Shown here: in pieces, positions 32,318 to 43,354 of the stretch | How the letters are laid out: the number at the start of each line of letters is the position of its first letter | How positions within the stretch are numbered: position 1 is the stretch's first letter | Assembly: GCA_948146395.1 (NCBI GenBank) | Contig: OX411551.1 | Location: forward strand, 49,968,997-50,032,996 | Source: Fragum whitleyi | Taxonomy: Eukaryota; Mollusca; Bivalvia; Cardiida; Cardiidae | Reading direction: 5' to 3' | Length of the DNA stretch: 64,000 nt | Program-made: the position numbers and the translations under genes | Notes under the pieces: generated by a model | What the model was told of the DNA's origin: nothing | What the model saw: only the letters and a program-made list of their open reading frames with translations | The model's database searches: none

Positions 32318-32436
32318 CACATAATCAACAAGGGAAACTTTGACCCGCGTATTTATCTACTTGTCTGACCTGCATATTTTCGCCAGCATTTTCACAAAAG
32401 GGTTGTTGTTGTTGATTTTTATTTTCACTGCCAGTT

Positions 32437-32493
32437 CGCATTGAACCCCTAATGAAGAAACAAATAGTTTCGAAAGCGCTAGTTATGTATGCA
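32437..32493 (+). ncRNA. Possible decayed hammerhead ribozyme in PLE 3' region
   Basis: CTAATGA, then GAAAC-AAATA-GTTTC (stem II), GAAA and GCGCTA. Outer pairs GCAT/ATGC and AAC/GTT could form stem I. PLEs are known to carry small hammerheads, but here the core has A in place of the essential G of CTGATGA and an extra A before stem II, so it should be inactive. It may be a chance resemblance. Confidence 0.3.
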
Positions 32494-32800
32494 TTAAACA
32501 ATAATCCCAAATACTAAAACTGTTCGAATAAAATTTATATCAAATTTATTTCAAAGTTACACAAGTTTTTCTTAAGTTTTTTTTGTTTGAATACTTAGGT
32601 TTAAGGTTTTTTTAAAGCATCAAGTTTCCTATCTCAGGGTGATATCGACATAGCTCTTCTGTGACTTTCAGCCCTGGCGAGCTAAGAAGGAAATTATTTT
32701 TTTTATATCAAAGCTAAAACAGTTCAGGTTTGAAGTATGTTTTTGGTACAAAAAGCGAGTTATTGCCCCCTCCCTCCCCCAAAAGAAAATACTTACACTA

Positions 32801-33498
32801 CTGTTAATAACAGCGTGAAAATTACATGGTGATTCATTTTGGAATGACTTTATAATGAAATTGAATGAGTTCGAAGAGTGACTTTTGAGTGCTATTTAAG
32901 AGAGGTAATCTAACTCGCTAATTTGTTCAGGATGAATAAAATTAGCGATGTTAGATTAATTCCCTTTAATAAGATATGCATACAAGTTCTATAGATAGCT
33001 TACTACTTCTTCGAGAACAATCCGATGCTTACAATTTTAGTTGTGTTAATCGCGATGTTTTTCTTTCTACATTCGTTCTGAATGTAGTTGCTGATTTTAT
33101 CCATTTTAGTGACTTTTGACTTTGTTTGAATGGTTTTTAATTATTTGATTGAGCACCACCTAACAACAGACCACTTGTATTTCTCACACCGGTACCACTA
33201 TTAAATCCTTTCCTAGCCTCAAGCTGCTTTTCAACATAGGTCTACGATTATCAACCCATTGGTCGAAGACAAATAGTCGGAAAGAATGAGTGCCGCCGTC
33301 GGGGATCGAACCCGGGACCTCTAGCTTGATAGCCAGACGCGCTACATGTACCAACTGCATTTGATGACGGCTTTAGTGACTTTGGGGCATCTGTGAACGA
33401 TTTAACTGAGTGTTTTGATTGAATGTATGAAGCTCTAAGTAGGCAATTTAGAATGGTTTTGAGTCAGATGAATTTCAATTTCACGATGTTACTTACCG
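32801..33498 (-). mobile_element. CAGTTA MITE split by a SINE
   Basis: TA-CTGTTAATAACAGCGTG to TACTTACCG-TA. Core at about 32899-32965 (GTTCAGGATGAAT). The long arm is interrupted at ~33155-33372 by a minus-strand SINE, and ~50 bp of long-arm sequence appears on both sides of it. Confidence 0.85.
33170..33372 (-). mobile_element. tRNA-headed SINE inside a MITE
   Basis: On the minus strand: GCAGTTGGTACATGTAGCGC, B box CCGGGTTCGATCCCCGACGG, CACTCATTCTTTCCGACTAT and CCAATGGGTTGATAATCG. The 3' end is cut after GGTACCGGTGTGAGAAAT, so it lacks the usual tail. Not a tRNA gene: the head continues into the SINE body. Confidence 0.85.
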
Positions 33499-33577
33499 TA
33501 TTCTTCTTTGCAGGATAGGGGCGTGCAAAGAACATTACGTTTTTTAAACGTTAATTACTGTAATAATCTATACTTAA

Positions 33578-34373
33578 GGGCAAAAGTTTTGTCCGGTCTA
33601 ATTTTGTTCAAAAAAAGTAAAATTTGAAAGATAATGTTTTAAAAATATTACATAGCAATATCGGCCCTATCTCCAAATCATTTGGGCTGTTTCGCCGGCA
33701 TTGGATCACAAACGACGTTGATTAAGTCCAAACGACGTTAATAACGTTTTGACTTTTTTCACGCTGCATAGTCAAGTTTTGCATGAGAGCCTTTCTGTAT
33801 TGATAATCCAATAGAAAAACACCATAAAAGTTGGTACAAAATCAGTTGCCTTTCAGAAACGTTATTTTCATTTTAGTATATGTTTTATTTTTTTGTTGGT
33901 ATGTTGTTGGATCATGAAATGAGGACATTTTCGGTCCTTTTTGTATAAAAGGAACACGCATTTAACTAATACAATGTAAGGCGTTGTTTATGAAGCATAA
34001 CACCTTTTTCTGATTTTTAGGGTTCACCAGGCTGCGTTTTTTACGACGTTAACCAAAATAGTTGAAACAACGTTATGTTGACCTCTTTCATTTTTGAGAA
34101 AAATCTATGCGTGATGTAATTAAGATGGATACTGTGTACAAGTATGTATTTTTTTCTCTAAATAATTATCTCACTTGAATTAGTTCGAGTCGTAATTTGA
34201 TAATCTTACGTTCTTGTTATTACGCCGTTTTATTCTAAGACCGTAGATCAAAAGTTTACACAACCACCATAGATTGGAATGTTTAAACGTCTTCTTTACA
34301 ATAATGCTACAATTCTCGTAAAAAAGATTTTGCCTAATTTGCATATTTGCGAAACCGGACAAGACTTTGGTCC
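33578..34373. mobile_element. Possible TIR element, ~790 bp
   Basis: CAAAAGTTTTGTCCGGTCT on the left is inverted on the right (AAACCGGACAAGACTTTGG). The matched end is only ~17 bp. The interior has several ACGACGTTAA motifs but no coding frame. Confidence 0.4.
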
Positions 34374-34981
34374 ATAAAAATATTATATGCAATTGGCAAA
34401 AACAAAATAGATATGCACGAGAAATGTGACATTTACGAGTAAATTATTGCGTCGTTATTTTCTTACGAAATTCGATAGGTCTTTAATAAGAATTTTAAAT
34501 CTGATCTTTTTTGATAATTTTACGCCAACACGCAAACACCCGCGCAGGTAACACACCTAAAAATCTTATTGAAAAGAAAATCGCAAACATCTGATTGAAA
34601 AGAAAATTGCAATCACATTAAATTAAATTAATTTTTTACATGTCGAAGAAAAAGATAAAATATCTTTCAGTCGAAAAAATATAAAGAGATTGATTGAATA
34701 TTCCTGATGAAATAGCGTTACTTGTATGTACATGTACAAGTGCGTTCGCTTCTTTGTGTGTATTTCCGTTTATTTGCCGTAGCACATGCCCATATGAGCG
34801 ACGCCCCCAAAAGACGTTCTGTTGAAGTTCGATGCTCGACCGACTGAGCTAATCGAGCTGACCCATTTTGCTTCTTCGTGTGTAAATGCGTTTGTCAAAG
34901 GTTTCGTTAATTTGCATTTTATGCTGTTTACAAACTTACATATGTGGCACATTAAAAACATACGACTCAATCTATTATAAA
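34374..34981. other. Mostly unassigned; tRNA-like patch near 34795-34865
   Basis: Minus strand near 34865 reads CAGCTCGATTAGCTCAGTCG, an A-box-like stretch followed by GAGCATCGAACTTC. It could be a SINE head, but no B box or tail is clear. Confidence 0.4.
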
Positions 34982-35570
34982 CAGTCATTAACATCGTGAA
35001 AGTAACAAGCTGAATGGTATTGGACTAAAAAATTTTAGCTCTGCTGTTTTCGGAGAAAATCCGAGGTATTGCTATAGCCTTCGTGTCGTCGTCGTCGTCG
35101 TTGTCGTCGTCGTGCAAAAACTTTGACATTTTGTGATATCTCTGTTTCTACTGAAAGCATTCATTTGAAAGTTGGCACACATGTTTACCATCAAAAGAGC
35201 AACCTATACTATCAAGGGGGGTAACCATAGATGCATTTTTAACAAATTATGCCCTTTTCCCCACCATCCAGCACTCAACAGCCGAGCTTAAGCACTCATA
35301 GGCGGTGCTCTTGTTAATTTATTTGATCGAGCGGAGTAAGTTTTGAATGACATTAAAAGTGTAATCTAATATCATAACTATTGTTCAAAATGAACACAAT
35401 TAACAAGTATCTTTTCTAGCGATTTTTTTTCAGATTGTCATTGATTTTATCTATTTGGTGATTTGAGGGCGTTTTTGAATTATTTGAGCGAGTGTTTGGA
35501 AATAACGAATGGAGCGTCAAAAAAATAGTTTTGATCGGTATGAAAGTCAATTTCACTATGTTCTTAACCG
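34982..35570 (-). mobile_element. CAGTTA MITE split by another MITE
   Basis: CAGTCATTAACATCGTGAAAG to ~35026, resuming at ~35319 (ATTTGATCGAGCGGAGTAAG) and ending GTTCTTAACCG-TA. Core is diverged (GTTCAAAATGAACAC). Confidence 0.8.
35027..35318 (-). mobile_element. ACAAGAGCA-type element with (GTC)n, nested in a MITE
   Basis: On the minus strand: AACAAGAGCACCGCCTATGA, GGGGAAAAGGGCATAA, CCCCCTTGATAGTATAGG, AACAGAGATATCAC, a GAC trinucleotide run (plus 35088-35113) and GGATTTTCTCCGAAAACAGC. Block order matches 21376-21640. Confidence 0.7.
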
Positions 35571-35608
35571 TAAAGGTCATATAAACATAAATCTCTTCCT
35601 GATTCCTA

Positions 35609-35939
35609 CAGTTAACAACATCGTGAAATTGACAAGGTGAATGATTTTTGATTGATTTAGGAGCGAATTTTGAGTGAATTGAATGGAGGTAATCCAATAT
35701 CGCAAATTTTGTTCAGGATGAACTAAATTAGCGACATTGATAACCTCCCTTTAATAAAATAAACATACAGGTTCTAAAGATAGCTTCCTATTCTTTCAAG
35801 AACCTATTAGATTCTAACACTTCAATTATGTCAGTGAAATCGCGGTTTTTTTCTTTATCCAAGTGTATTTTGAACGACATTGTTTATTCTATATTTTTCA
35901 ATGGGTTTGAGTGTTTTTGAATGGTTTGAGTGAGTGTTA
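35609..35939 (-). mobile_element. CAGTTA MITE, 3' truncated
   Basis: TA-CAGTTAACAACATCGTG through a type 1 core (35683-35750) to GGTTTGAGTGAGTGTT, lacking the last ~90 bp of the long arm. Confidence 0.9.
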
Positions 35940-37015
35940 AAAGAAACATGGCACCAGGAATCATTGTCTAAATTAACATAAGCATTACAATACAGAATGC
36001 CTTCCTTACATATATTACAAAATCTTATTAGCTGTTGGGAATCTTGTTATTTTCAAAGTCCCTCGTCAAAAAATATTGAAAAAAAATGTGGAGATCCTTC
36101 ATAAAACCCTTTGCCTTATGAAAGTTTTTTTTTCAATTTTAAAGGTATCTTTAAATTTGGCATGTATGGTTTGTCTACACCAATAACAATGGCTTAAGTT
36201 TGGATGACTGTTTTCTTTTTTTGTTGATTTTTGTTGTTGTTGTTTTCAAAACTAGAGGTATTAAACTCTCGAATAAACAATAACCGATTTAGTCATTTAG
36301 TACCGCACAATTACAGTGCTCTCAGCACTTTGATTTTCGCAATGTTTGCCACTGAATTAATTTTTGCGCACTAAAACGTTAGGTTTGTGGAATTATTATT
36401 ACATAAAAAGGTTCAAAGGATTTTATTCTTTTTGGAAAATACTTTATTTATTTTGTTTTATGAATAATACATTCTGTATTTTTGATTTGGAGTCCATTTT
36501 CCGTTTTATTGTCATTTTGGCAGGTTTCAAGGAGAACGGGTCAAATATATAATATTTGTGGAGCGAGTTGTTCGATATCGGAGCGCTTAGAATGAGTGAG
36601 TGAGTTTCGAAATGCCATACATGGAGCACTTTGAGAATGACTTAGTTTATTCTTTAATAGGATGAGTGTTGATTTAAGGCAATCAGACATTATTGAAAAC
36701 CTTTAACTCGAAAAAGGAAAAGTAACGAAAACATATTACCTTCCTTTGATAAAAGTTTGTCTCTTTCGTTATTTTTTATATGAAGGTTTGTGCGTTTTGA
36801 TATTCTAACATAATTGAGTGGTTTTTTTTTTTTTTTTTTTTTGTTTTGGAATCATATTAAAATGAAATGAACATTATATGAATTAAAATTATTTGCTTAT
36901 GAAATTGTAAACCCTCTTGACAATTATATAATATAAATTCAGGGGCAATTTTTCCTTTCAAACGTTATAAGAACTTGTTCCGACTGGGTCATCGGAATAA
37001 ACCTATAAGGTAACA
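35940..37015. other. No recognised feature
   Basis: Includes a T-run (~36824-36842). GAGCGAGTTGTTCGA and AATGAGTGAGTGAG near 36558-36605 hint at a decayed CAGTTA MITE, but too little is left to call. Confidence 0.4.
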
Positions 37016-37143
37016 ATGCCACTGAAGCTAAAATGGCGAATGTTTATTTCTTTCATAGCGTACGTTTTGAAAAATCTGGACACTTTGTCAGTGGAAAGTG
37101 AGAAGATCCTTGTTGCAAGCATTTTTCCCCTTTTTAAAGCCAG
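37016..37143 (+). CDS. Speculative first exon, unknown product
   Basis: An ATG-led frame (MPLKLKWRMFISFIAYVLKN...) of 42 codons with a basic start and a hydrophobic segment runs to a usable donor (GCCAG-GTATAC). No homology is recognised and its phase does not fit the exon at 49377. It may be chance. Confidence 0.15.
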
Positions 37144-37435
37144 GTATACTTTCAGTATACTGGCTTATTGCTGCCAGACGGGATGGAAATTGTTGACCTC
37201 TTCACCGCCCAAATCAAAAAGTAGTTCCTCGTGTGCACAGACCGAAAACCGCTAATTGCTGTATCATTCCGGCTTTAACTTGATTGCCATTTAAGTTAAA
37301 TCAAAATAACGACAAGACAATTCTTTTGGGTCCGTAAACTATATGAATTTTTTTTACACAATCGTAAATCGCGTAGGAAAGGATCCTATTTTAGGAAATC
37401 AATAATATATAGTCTTAAAATTCGCTAACGTTTAG

Positions 37436-37545
37436 TCGGAGTGGCCATAGCCTAACGTATACGTCTGAAGCCCTGAAACTTTTGTACCTTCGCGGCGTGG
37501 GTTCGAGGCGCACAATCGGCGAATCATGTGGCGTTTTTTTTTTAG
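37436..37545 (+). mobile_element. tRNA-like SINE head, second type
   Basis: GGAGTGGCCATAGCC ... TTGTACCTTCGCGGCGTG, then a B-box-like GGGTTCGAGGCGC. It differs from the GCCGCCGTC-headed SINEs. No tail is identified. Confidence 0.45.
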
Positions 37546-38049
37546 TTTTTTAACGTCTGTAAGACCCTAAAAATTTCAACAAAGATCCGATCCAGGGATC
37601 ATTTTGGGGCAAGATATTGAGAAGTTCTCACATTTTTCTATTATTTCTATTTTTCTTTTTTCTTTTATCATTTTTTTTTATAATTTGAGACGCAACATAT
37701 GCGACGTCTTTAAGCAATAAGCATGACCTTGGCAACAGCGGTGTGCTTTGCTGGGCTGATACGTCGGCAATTTTTATAATATCTTTGGATTTTCTATACC
37801 AAATGACTCATTAGGAGCATATTTTGCTTTTGAATCAATCTATTTTAAAGTCGTCTGCTACAGGATACAAGATTCTGGCGTTGAGTAGTTAATGGGGTGA
37901 TATAGGGTTATCTCAACCAATCATCTCGGAAGTACTGCATATCATCAAGAGAAAAAGGAAAACAATTTTCTATCGTTTGAAATATTTTTTATTATTTTAG
38001 ATGTGTTTCATATCCTCTGACCAATACAATGTACTCATGTACTCACACA
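37546..38049. other. No recognised feature
   Basis: T- and A-rich spacer without frames or repeats of note. Confidence 0.4.
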
Positions 38050-38255
38050 CTGTGTGGTGTTCGTGGTCTAGAGGTAGAGCGTCTGCCTCTTGACCTAGTT
38101 CGATTCCCGGGAGCGGCTATCGATCTTGGGTCTTTCATTGGCCCACACATTCGGCGCGAGTACTGGTGATTTTTCCAGGAAGCAGAATCGAGAGGGATTA
38201 ATCTAAGTTGTAAGAACTTGTTTCCCAATCGATGTAAAATAAATAGGTTTAAACC
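38050..38255 (+). mobile_element. SINE with Glu-type tRNA-like head, third type
   Basis: TTCGTGGTCTAGAGGTAGAG, TCTGCCTCTTGACC and B box AGTTCGATTCCCGGG, then a body with CATTGGCCCACACATTCG and a 3' end GATGTAAAATAAATAGG. The head lacks a tRNA-like 3' half, so this is a SINE rather than a tRNA gene. Confidence 0.7.
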
Positions 38256-38756
38256 AAAACCTATGATATTGCGTATGTATATTTTTGTAATGCTTTTTTT
38301 CTTTTGTGAGATTTTATGCAAGTCTCTAAAATTTGAGGTTACAATTACTTTTTTGTACTTTATTATGTTTTGTTTCTCCCTGAAAGGAGAACGAGTTCAA
38401 CCATTTACATGTACTCAAGACCTGGCTTTCAGTACTGTCAGTACTTTGATTTATAATGTTATAACCCAACTTTTCTTTGCCATTGCATTACCTTTCAACT
38501 GTCTTTTTTTCATTTGAATATTTTCTCTTGAAAATTCATCAAATGACACTTAGATATTTAGTTTATCATGGACGCTTAAAGACTGTTGCCTGAAATGCAA
38601 CATCTTATGACTGATAAACATGGTGATTGGGCTGATTATAAATATGATTTTTTTCTTGCATATTTTTACATATACATTTTCCTTTGTAAAAGTATGGAAG
38701 AAATAGCCACTTCCTTGTCTGTAATAATTACAGTTGCAGAAGTCGATTTTTTGTTA
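38256..38756. other. No recognised feature
   Basis: A 99-codon plus frame (38218-38517) begins in the SINE tail and is very Phe-rich, as expected from T-rich DNA; rejected as a gene. Confidence 0.45.
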
Positions 38757-39193
38757 CAGTTAAAACATCGTGAAATTGACAAGGTGAAAGATTTTGGAAT
38801 GATTTAGGAATGAAATTGAATGAGTGTGTGGAGCGACTTTTGAGTGAATTTAATGGGAGGTAATCAAGTATTGCAAATTTTGTTCAGGATGAACAAAATT
38901 AGCAATAATGATTACCTCCCTTTTATAAAATATGCATTCAAGCTCATTAGATAGCCCCCTATTTCTCCAAGAACCTATCAGACGCTTACAGTTTCAATTA
39001 AATAAGTGAAATCCCGATTTTTTTCCTTGCTATTGTTATTTTGAACGAAGTTGTTGTTATATGTTTTTCAGTGAGTTTGGGGTGTTTTTGAATGGTTTGA
39101 GTGAGTGTTTGGAATGAATGAATGGAGCGCTGAGTGAGTGATTTAGAATGGTTCTGATTGAGTAAAATGTCAATTTCACGATGTAATTAGCTG
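38757..39193 (-). mobile_element. CAGTTA MITE, full length, type 1
   Basis: TA-CAGTTAAAACATCGTGAAA to GTAATTAGCTGAA. Core 38855-38922. Very similar to 55679-56116, including the distinctive TTAAATAAGTGAAATCCCG arm. Confidence 0.92.
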
Positions 39194-39290
39194 AATGTAA
39201 TGAAAGAAAACTCCAAAGGAACACGTCTTCATCTAACCCACCCATCCCCCTAAATTGCTTCCTATGTGCCTGGATTATTAATAACTGTGT
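39194..39290 (+). repeat. Flank shared with 27940-28030
   Basis: Same ~90 bp as at 27.94 kb with two or three differences. Both follow a minus-strand MITE. Confidence 0.85.
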
Positions 39291-40046
39291 TTCAAAAAGA
39301 ATTTACGTTAATATCAATGAGGTAAATGTTTTGTATAACAGCAAATATTGTTAAACTATTGTCCTATGAATAATTATTTACAGAATGCGAAAGTAGGCGA
39401 GCGCCTGAAATTGGAGGGTTGGTGGTTTCATGGAAAGCAAAGTGGCAAAAATGCCTGGATACACCTACTTTAGTTTATCATTTCTAATTCATCTAATGTT
39501 AAACTAATTTTCTATCGTATCATTTCAAATATATTTAATAAAGGTATACGTTTTTTGTTGATTTTAAAATGAAAATTAGATTTCGGCGAATAAAAAAGTT
39601 TTTTTTTTTTTCGAGAACGCTATTTTTCTCGCATTTTCGCCTTTTAAAAGTCGCTCATCAAATATGTTACGATTCCTTTTGCTCAATGAATCATGTATAC
39701 CAACTCACTAACATTGAAGGTTATAATTCAGCTTCTTAGCGCTCTTTTCTTGGCATTTCGCAAGATAAATTGCTATTTTCAAAATTTCGCATTTTCTCCG
39801 AAAAATGCATGAAAAGCTCTGCCGATTTTTGGTCAAATTATCGTAAAGGTATACTCAACGAAATATATTGGATAATTCATTTAATAAAGATTCGAATAAG
39901 TGCCTAATGGTGTTGGGGCACTTTAATTAGGTTTCCTGCCGTATGAATTTCAAACATTTCAAGCTTACCAAAAACAAGACGTACCACACCTTAATACAAG
40001 ATGGTCAAGGTATTCATCCTAAAATGTTAACTTGATAAGTTTATTA
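39291..40046. other. Mostly unassigned; possible terminal exon at 39384-39473
   Basis: ATTTACAG at 39383 precedes 29 codons (NAKVGERLKLEGWWFHGKQS...) and a TAG. Composition is more protein-like than its surroundings, but nothing links it to another exon. The rest has no feature. Confidence 0.3.
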
Positions 40047-40470
40047 CAGTTAAAACATTGTGAAATTGACAAGGTGAACGATTATGGAATGATTTCGGAA
40101 TGTTTTTGAATGAACGAGAGGGGCGAGTTTTGAGTGAAATTTAAGGGCGGTAATCAAATGTCGCTAATTTTATTAAGGATGAACAAAATTAGCGATATGT
40201 AACACCTCCCTTTAATAAAATATGCATGGACGTTCTATAAATAGATTCCTACTTCTTCAAGAACCAATAAGACACTTAATATTTCAATTATGTCATTGAA
40301 ATCGCGTTTTGGATCTTGCTTTATCAATGTTGATCTCTTATTTTTTAGTCATTTTTAGCATTTTTGAATGATTTGAGTGAGTGTTTGGAATGAATTAATT
40401 CAGCGCTGAGTGAACGATTTTGAATGGTTTTTGATTGAGATGAATGTCAATTTCACGATGTAACTAAATG
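40047..40470 (-). mobile_element. CAGTTA MITE, full length, type 1
   Basis: TA-CAGTTAAAACATTGTGAAA to GTAACTAAATG-TA. Core arms GGGCGGTAAT / ACACCTCCC have one unpaired change. Confidence 0.9.
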
Positions 40471-40734
40471 TAGCACGTATCAAGGCTTTATGTCTAGCTT
40501 TTTCTTTTGTCGATTGTTTGTTTTGTTGAACTGTTTAACAGCGCTTTCAACAATTGTAAGTGCAATTGTAAGAGTTGTATGTCAGTGGCTAGCCGGTTGG
40601 TCTGATAAACAAAATATTTCGATAAACATGTCACTTTATTACGTCAATATTAAATCCTAGAATATGCATTTATCCTTTGTACGATTAATATGCCATTGAG
40701 TTTCTTTAATAAGTCAAAGATAATGCTGAAGAGC

Positions 40735-40985
40735 CGAGTAAGCTCCAATGGAAAGCGCTGAATTATCAATGCTGGCATCGCGAGTTTGCCCAATGGCTCA
40801 ATCAACTTTCATTCGACATTTGGCATAGTCATGGGGAGTCATTTGCCTTCCATAATGGATATATCAGAAGTAGGCCTGCGTGCAATGAGATCTAGTGGCA
40901 CAGAAGAAATGTCAGAAATCCATGGGTAGGTGCCACCGCGATACAACCGCAATTCGGTTGAAAATGACGTTTAAATCTGTTCAAA
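40735..40985 (+). mobile_element. Old SINE, strongly diverged
   Basis: AGCGCTGAATTATCAATGCT is a faint head and the 3' part CGCGATACAACCGCAATTCG, then GAAAATGACGTTTAAAT parallels the SINE 3' block GCGATATAACTG...GCGGCGTTAAA. Confidence 0.45.
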
Positions 40986-41604
40986 GAAGGAGAGAAAAGG
41001 CGGAGCAATTTATGTTATTTCCAGCAGTTTTGCATTAAGGAGACTCGCTTGGCTTATTTCCACTATCTTTTTTTTTCTTTAAACCCGATTCTTTACATAG
41101 ACCTATATGTTTTATTTCTAGTTTTGACATCTTGCTCGGTTTTTTCTATCCCAGAGCCCTTCGAAAATAGGTACCAAAACATTTAGTGCCCTGGAGTTCT
41201 TACTTATGAATTTCTTTGTAAATTACACCCTTGATTTGAAGTTTTTATATTCTCAACATTAATTTGTGATATAATGGTGAATATTTTGAAAAAAAATGGA
41301 GTCAATCTCTAACTTTTTTTTACATATTTTTCTTATTTGTTAAAATAAAAAAATGTTCTTGTTTCAAAACACATTTTCCAATATTGGAAACAACAATTTT
41401 GGTTCAGTGATATGAGGTAGAGGTTCTTTTTACCATTTTCATAAGTTTTATATTCTTTCTCTCTGAAAGACAGGCAAGAGGTAAGGTTGAATATTAGCTT
41501 ATCGTTTACTCTGAATACTCTAAAATGGAATAAAAAAATGCTCCAAAACATTGGTGAAAAAAAAATGAATTTTTGAATTTATGCATATTTTTGCGAGTTT
41601 TGTC
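40986..41604. other. No recognised feature
   Basis: No conserved motif in any frame; the minus frame at 41333-41551 is low complexity. Confidence 0.4.
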
Positions 41605-41878
41605 GCCACCATAGCGAAGTTGGTTAGGCATAAGACCTCCAATCTGGAAGTCGTGGGTTCGACCTCCGATGGCGGCAAATATCCTTTCCGACGTTTGTCT
41701 CTCACCAATGGACAGATAAACCTATGTGAGATAGCAGTTGCAGGCTTGGAAAGGGTGTAACGGTAGTACAGGTGAAATAAAAACCAGGAATCCATTATTA
41801 GGTGCTCCGGCCGCAGCGATATAACTCCGAAATTGTTGAAAGCGTCATAAAACCCATTCAAACAAACAAAACAAACTT
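41605..41878 (+). mobile_element. tRNA-headed SINE, (CAAA)n tail
   Basis: GCCACCATAGCGAAGTTGG, B box GTGGGTTCGACCTCCG, body ACCAATGGACAGATAAACC and AACCAGGAATCCATTATTA, 3' GAAAGCGTCATAAAACCC and tail CAAACAAACAAAACAAAC. The 113-codon minus frame across it is spurious. Confidence 0.85.
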
Positions 41879-42317
41879 TCTAAAAACAAAGATTGAATTA
41901 GGATTCTTGGATCTTATAACGATCACACAAACGAAAACGTTTCTTTAAATGGCGGAAAATCCAAAACAGAATGAGCGGACGACCTTTAAACGAAAAAAAA
42001 AGTTATTCGTTGATCAAATTTTTCTTACCTAGAAGTAACAATGGGCCAGCTGTTGGGTACGTACTAAAAACAAACCGTTGTCAAATCCCCAATGCACTTT
42101 AACAATTTCGAACAAATTAATAAGAAAATGATTTAATTTAGGTTATGTACATTAAGATTCGTGCATTCTCAGTGGATGAAAAGTTATTTTTCTTCCTCAA
42201 TGAAAACAATTTTGAGTACATAGCTATTTTGTAAGCTTCCGCACAAAGTATTCCCAGTACCATTCTGTTTCTTACGTAATCAATCTGAACGTTTTTGCTT
42301 CGATAAATTTAACTATA
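41879..42317. other. No recognised feature
   Basis: Spacer between the SINE and the next MITE. Confidence 0.4.
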
Positions 42318-42463
42318 AGATATGAAGAGAGTATTTATTGATTTCATTGAGTTATGAGACAAAAAAACCTAATCACATTCAAGTATTAATCCTCATCGCA
42401 GATTCATACACTGTGATTAGGTTTTTAAAGTTTCATACCTCAATAAAATCAACAAATACTCTT
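42318..42463. mobile_element. Palindromic MITE, AAGATATGAAGAG ends, copy 2
   Basis: AAGATATGAAGAGAGTATT, TTTCATTGAGTTATGA and AACCTAATCACA are inverted as TGTGATTAGGTTT, TTTCATACCTCAATAAAAT and AATACTCTT. Better paired than copy 1 at 11262. Confidence 0.8.
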
Positions 42464-42535
42464 AAAAAATAAAAAATAAAAAAAGATTAAGAATGATAAT
42501 AAGAATAATGATACATATAATGATAATAAAGCCAT

Positions 42536-42785
42536 CAGCCTTGTAGGGTGTCCATTCCTTCTTTCTCGCGTAAGAAACGTGTTAAATCTTCCCGCAATTG
42601 CTTACCGATAGGCCATAGACACTTGGTACATTGAAGAAGATCGTAAAGTTGACAAGTTGCAGGAATTGAACGAATGGACTCCAAAGAAACGAAAGGAAGA
42701 AAAAAATCTTCGATAACTTCGTTCATATAAATCGAAAATGGCGATCTATATAACCTCCATTGAATAAAACATTCAATTTCTTTTA
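42536..42785 (-). CDS. Coding-like island, unknown product
   Basis: A minus frame of ~82 codons outside MITE sequence (EVIEDFFLPFVSLESIRSIP, CQLYDLLQCTKCLWPIGKQL, REKEGMDTLQG and stop) with more even composition than typical chance frames here. Its upstream edge is the TA site of the MITE at 42786. Possibly a last exon or a pseudogene piece; no family recognised. Confidence 0.25.
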
Positions 42786-43221
42786 CAGGTAACAACATCG
42801 TGAAATTGACAAGGTGAATGATTTTGGAATGATTTAGGAATGAAATCGAATGAGAGTGTGGAGCGAATTTTGAGTTAATTTAATGGGAGGTAATCCATTT
42901 CCGCAAAGTTTGTTCAGGATGAACAAAATTAGCGATATTGATTACCTCCCTCTAATGAAATATGCATATAAGTTATATAGATAGCTTGCTATTTCTTCAA
43001 GAACCTATTAGACGCTTACAATTTGAATTATGTCATTGAAATCGCGGATTTTCTCTTACTCAATTTATTTTGAATGACGTTGTTGATTTTATATTTTTCA
43101 TTGGGTTTGAGCGCTTTTTAATGGTTTAAGCGAATGTTTAAATGAATGAATGGAGCGCTGAGTAAGCGATTTTGAATGGTTTTGATTGAGGCGAATGTCA
43201 ATTTCACGATGTATGTAACTG
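42786..43221 (-). mobile_element. CAGTTA MITE, full length, type 1
   Basis: TA-CAGGTAACAACATCGTGAA to GTATGTAACTG-TA. Core 42882-42950 intact. Confidence 0.93.
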
Positions 43222-43354
43222 TACATAAATTTTAGTGCAAATTGAAATGATAAAAAGTGTGAATCTTAGGATATCATTTCAACGGGCGATGACCTAGCGT
43301 ATTTAAATGGCTGCTTTTGCAGCTTTTTGAATTATAGAAATGCAATGTGAACTA

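Larger units (their letters stand above)
28964..32520 (+). mobile_element. Penelope-like retroelement, broken and interrupted
   Basis: The order of remnants is that of an endonuclease-bearing PLE: RT N-terminal part with motif A (28964-29300), RT core and thumb (29808-30345), RT-EN linker (31211-31591), GIY-YIG-type domain (32033-32317) and a 3' untranslated tail to ~32520. It is split by CAGTTA MITEs at 29369-29805 and 31594-32032, and by ~860 bp of other DNA at ~30346-31206. Many frameshifts and stops; no activity is expected. Confidence 0.85.

Noticed and set aside
37131..37172. CCAGGTATACTTTCAGTATACTGG-like palindrome as an operator site
   Set aside because: A short perfect inverted repeat, but in AT-rich DNA with no gene to control; expected by chance at this scale.
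38218..38517. 99-codon plus-strand frame
   Set aside because: Phe-rich translation of T-rich DNA starting in a SINE tail; no splice or start context.
41520..41861. 113-codon minus-strand frame
   Set aside because: It is the antisense of a SINE (41605-41878) plus flank.
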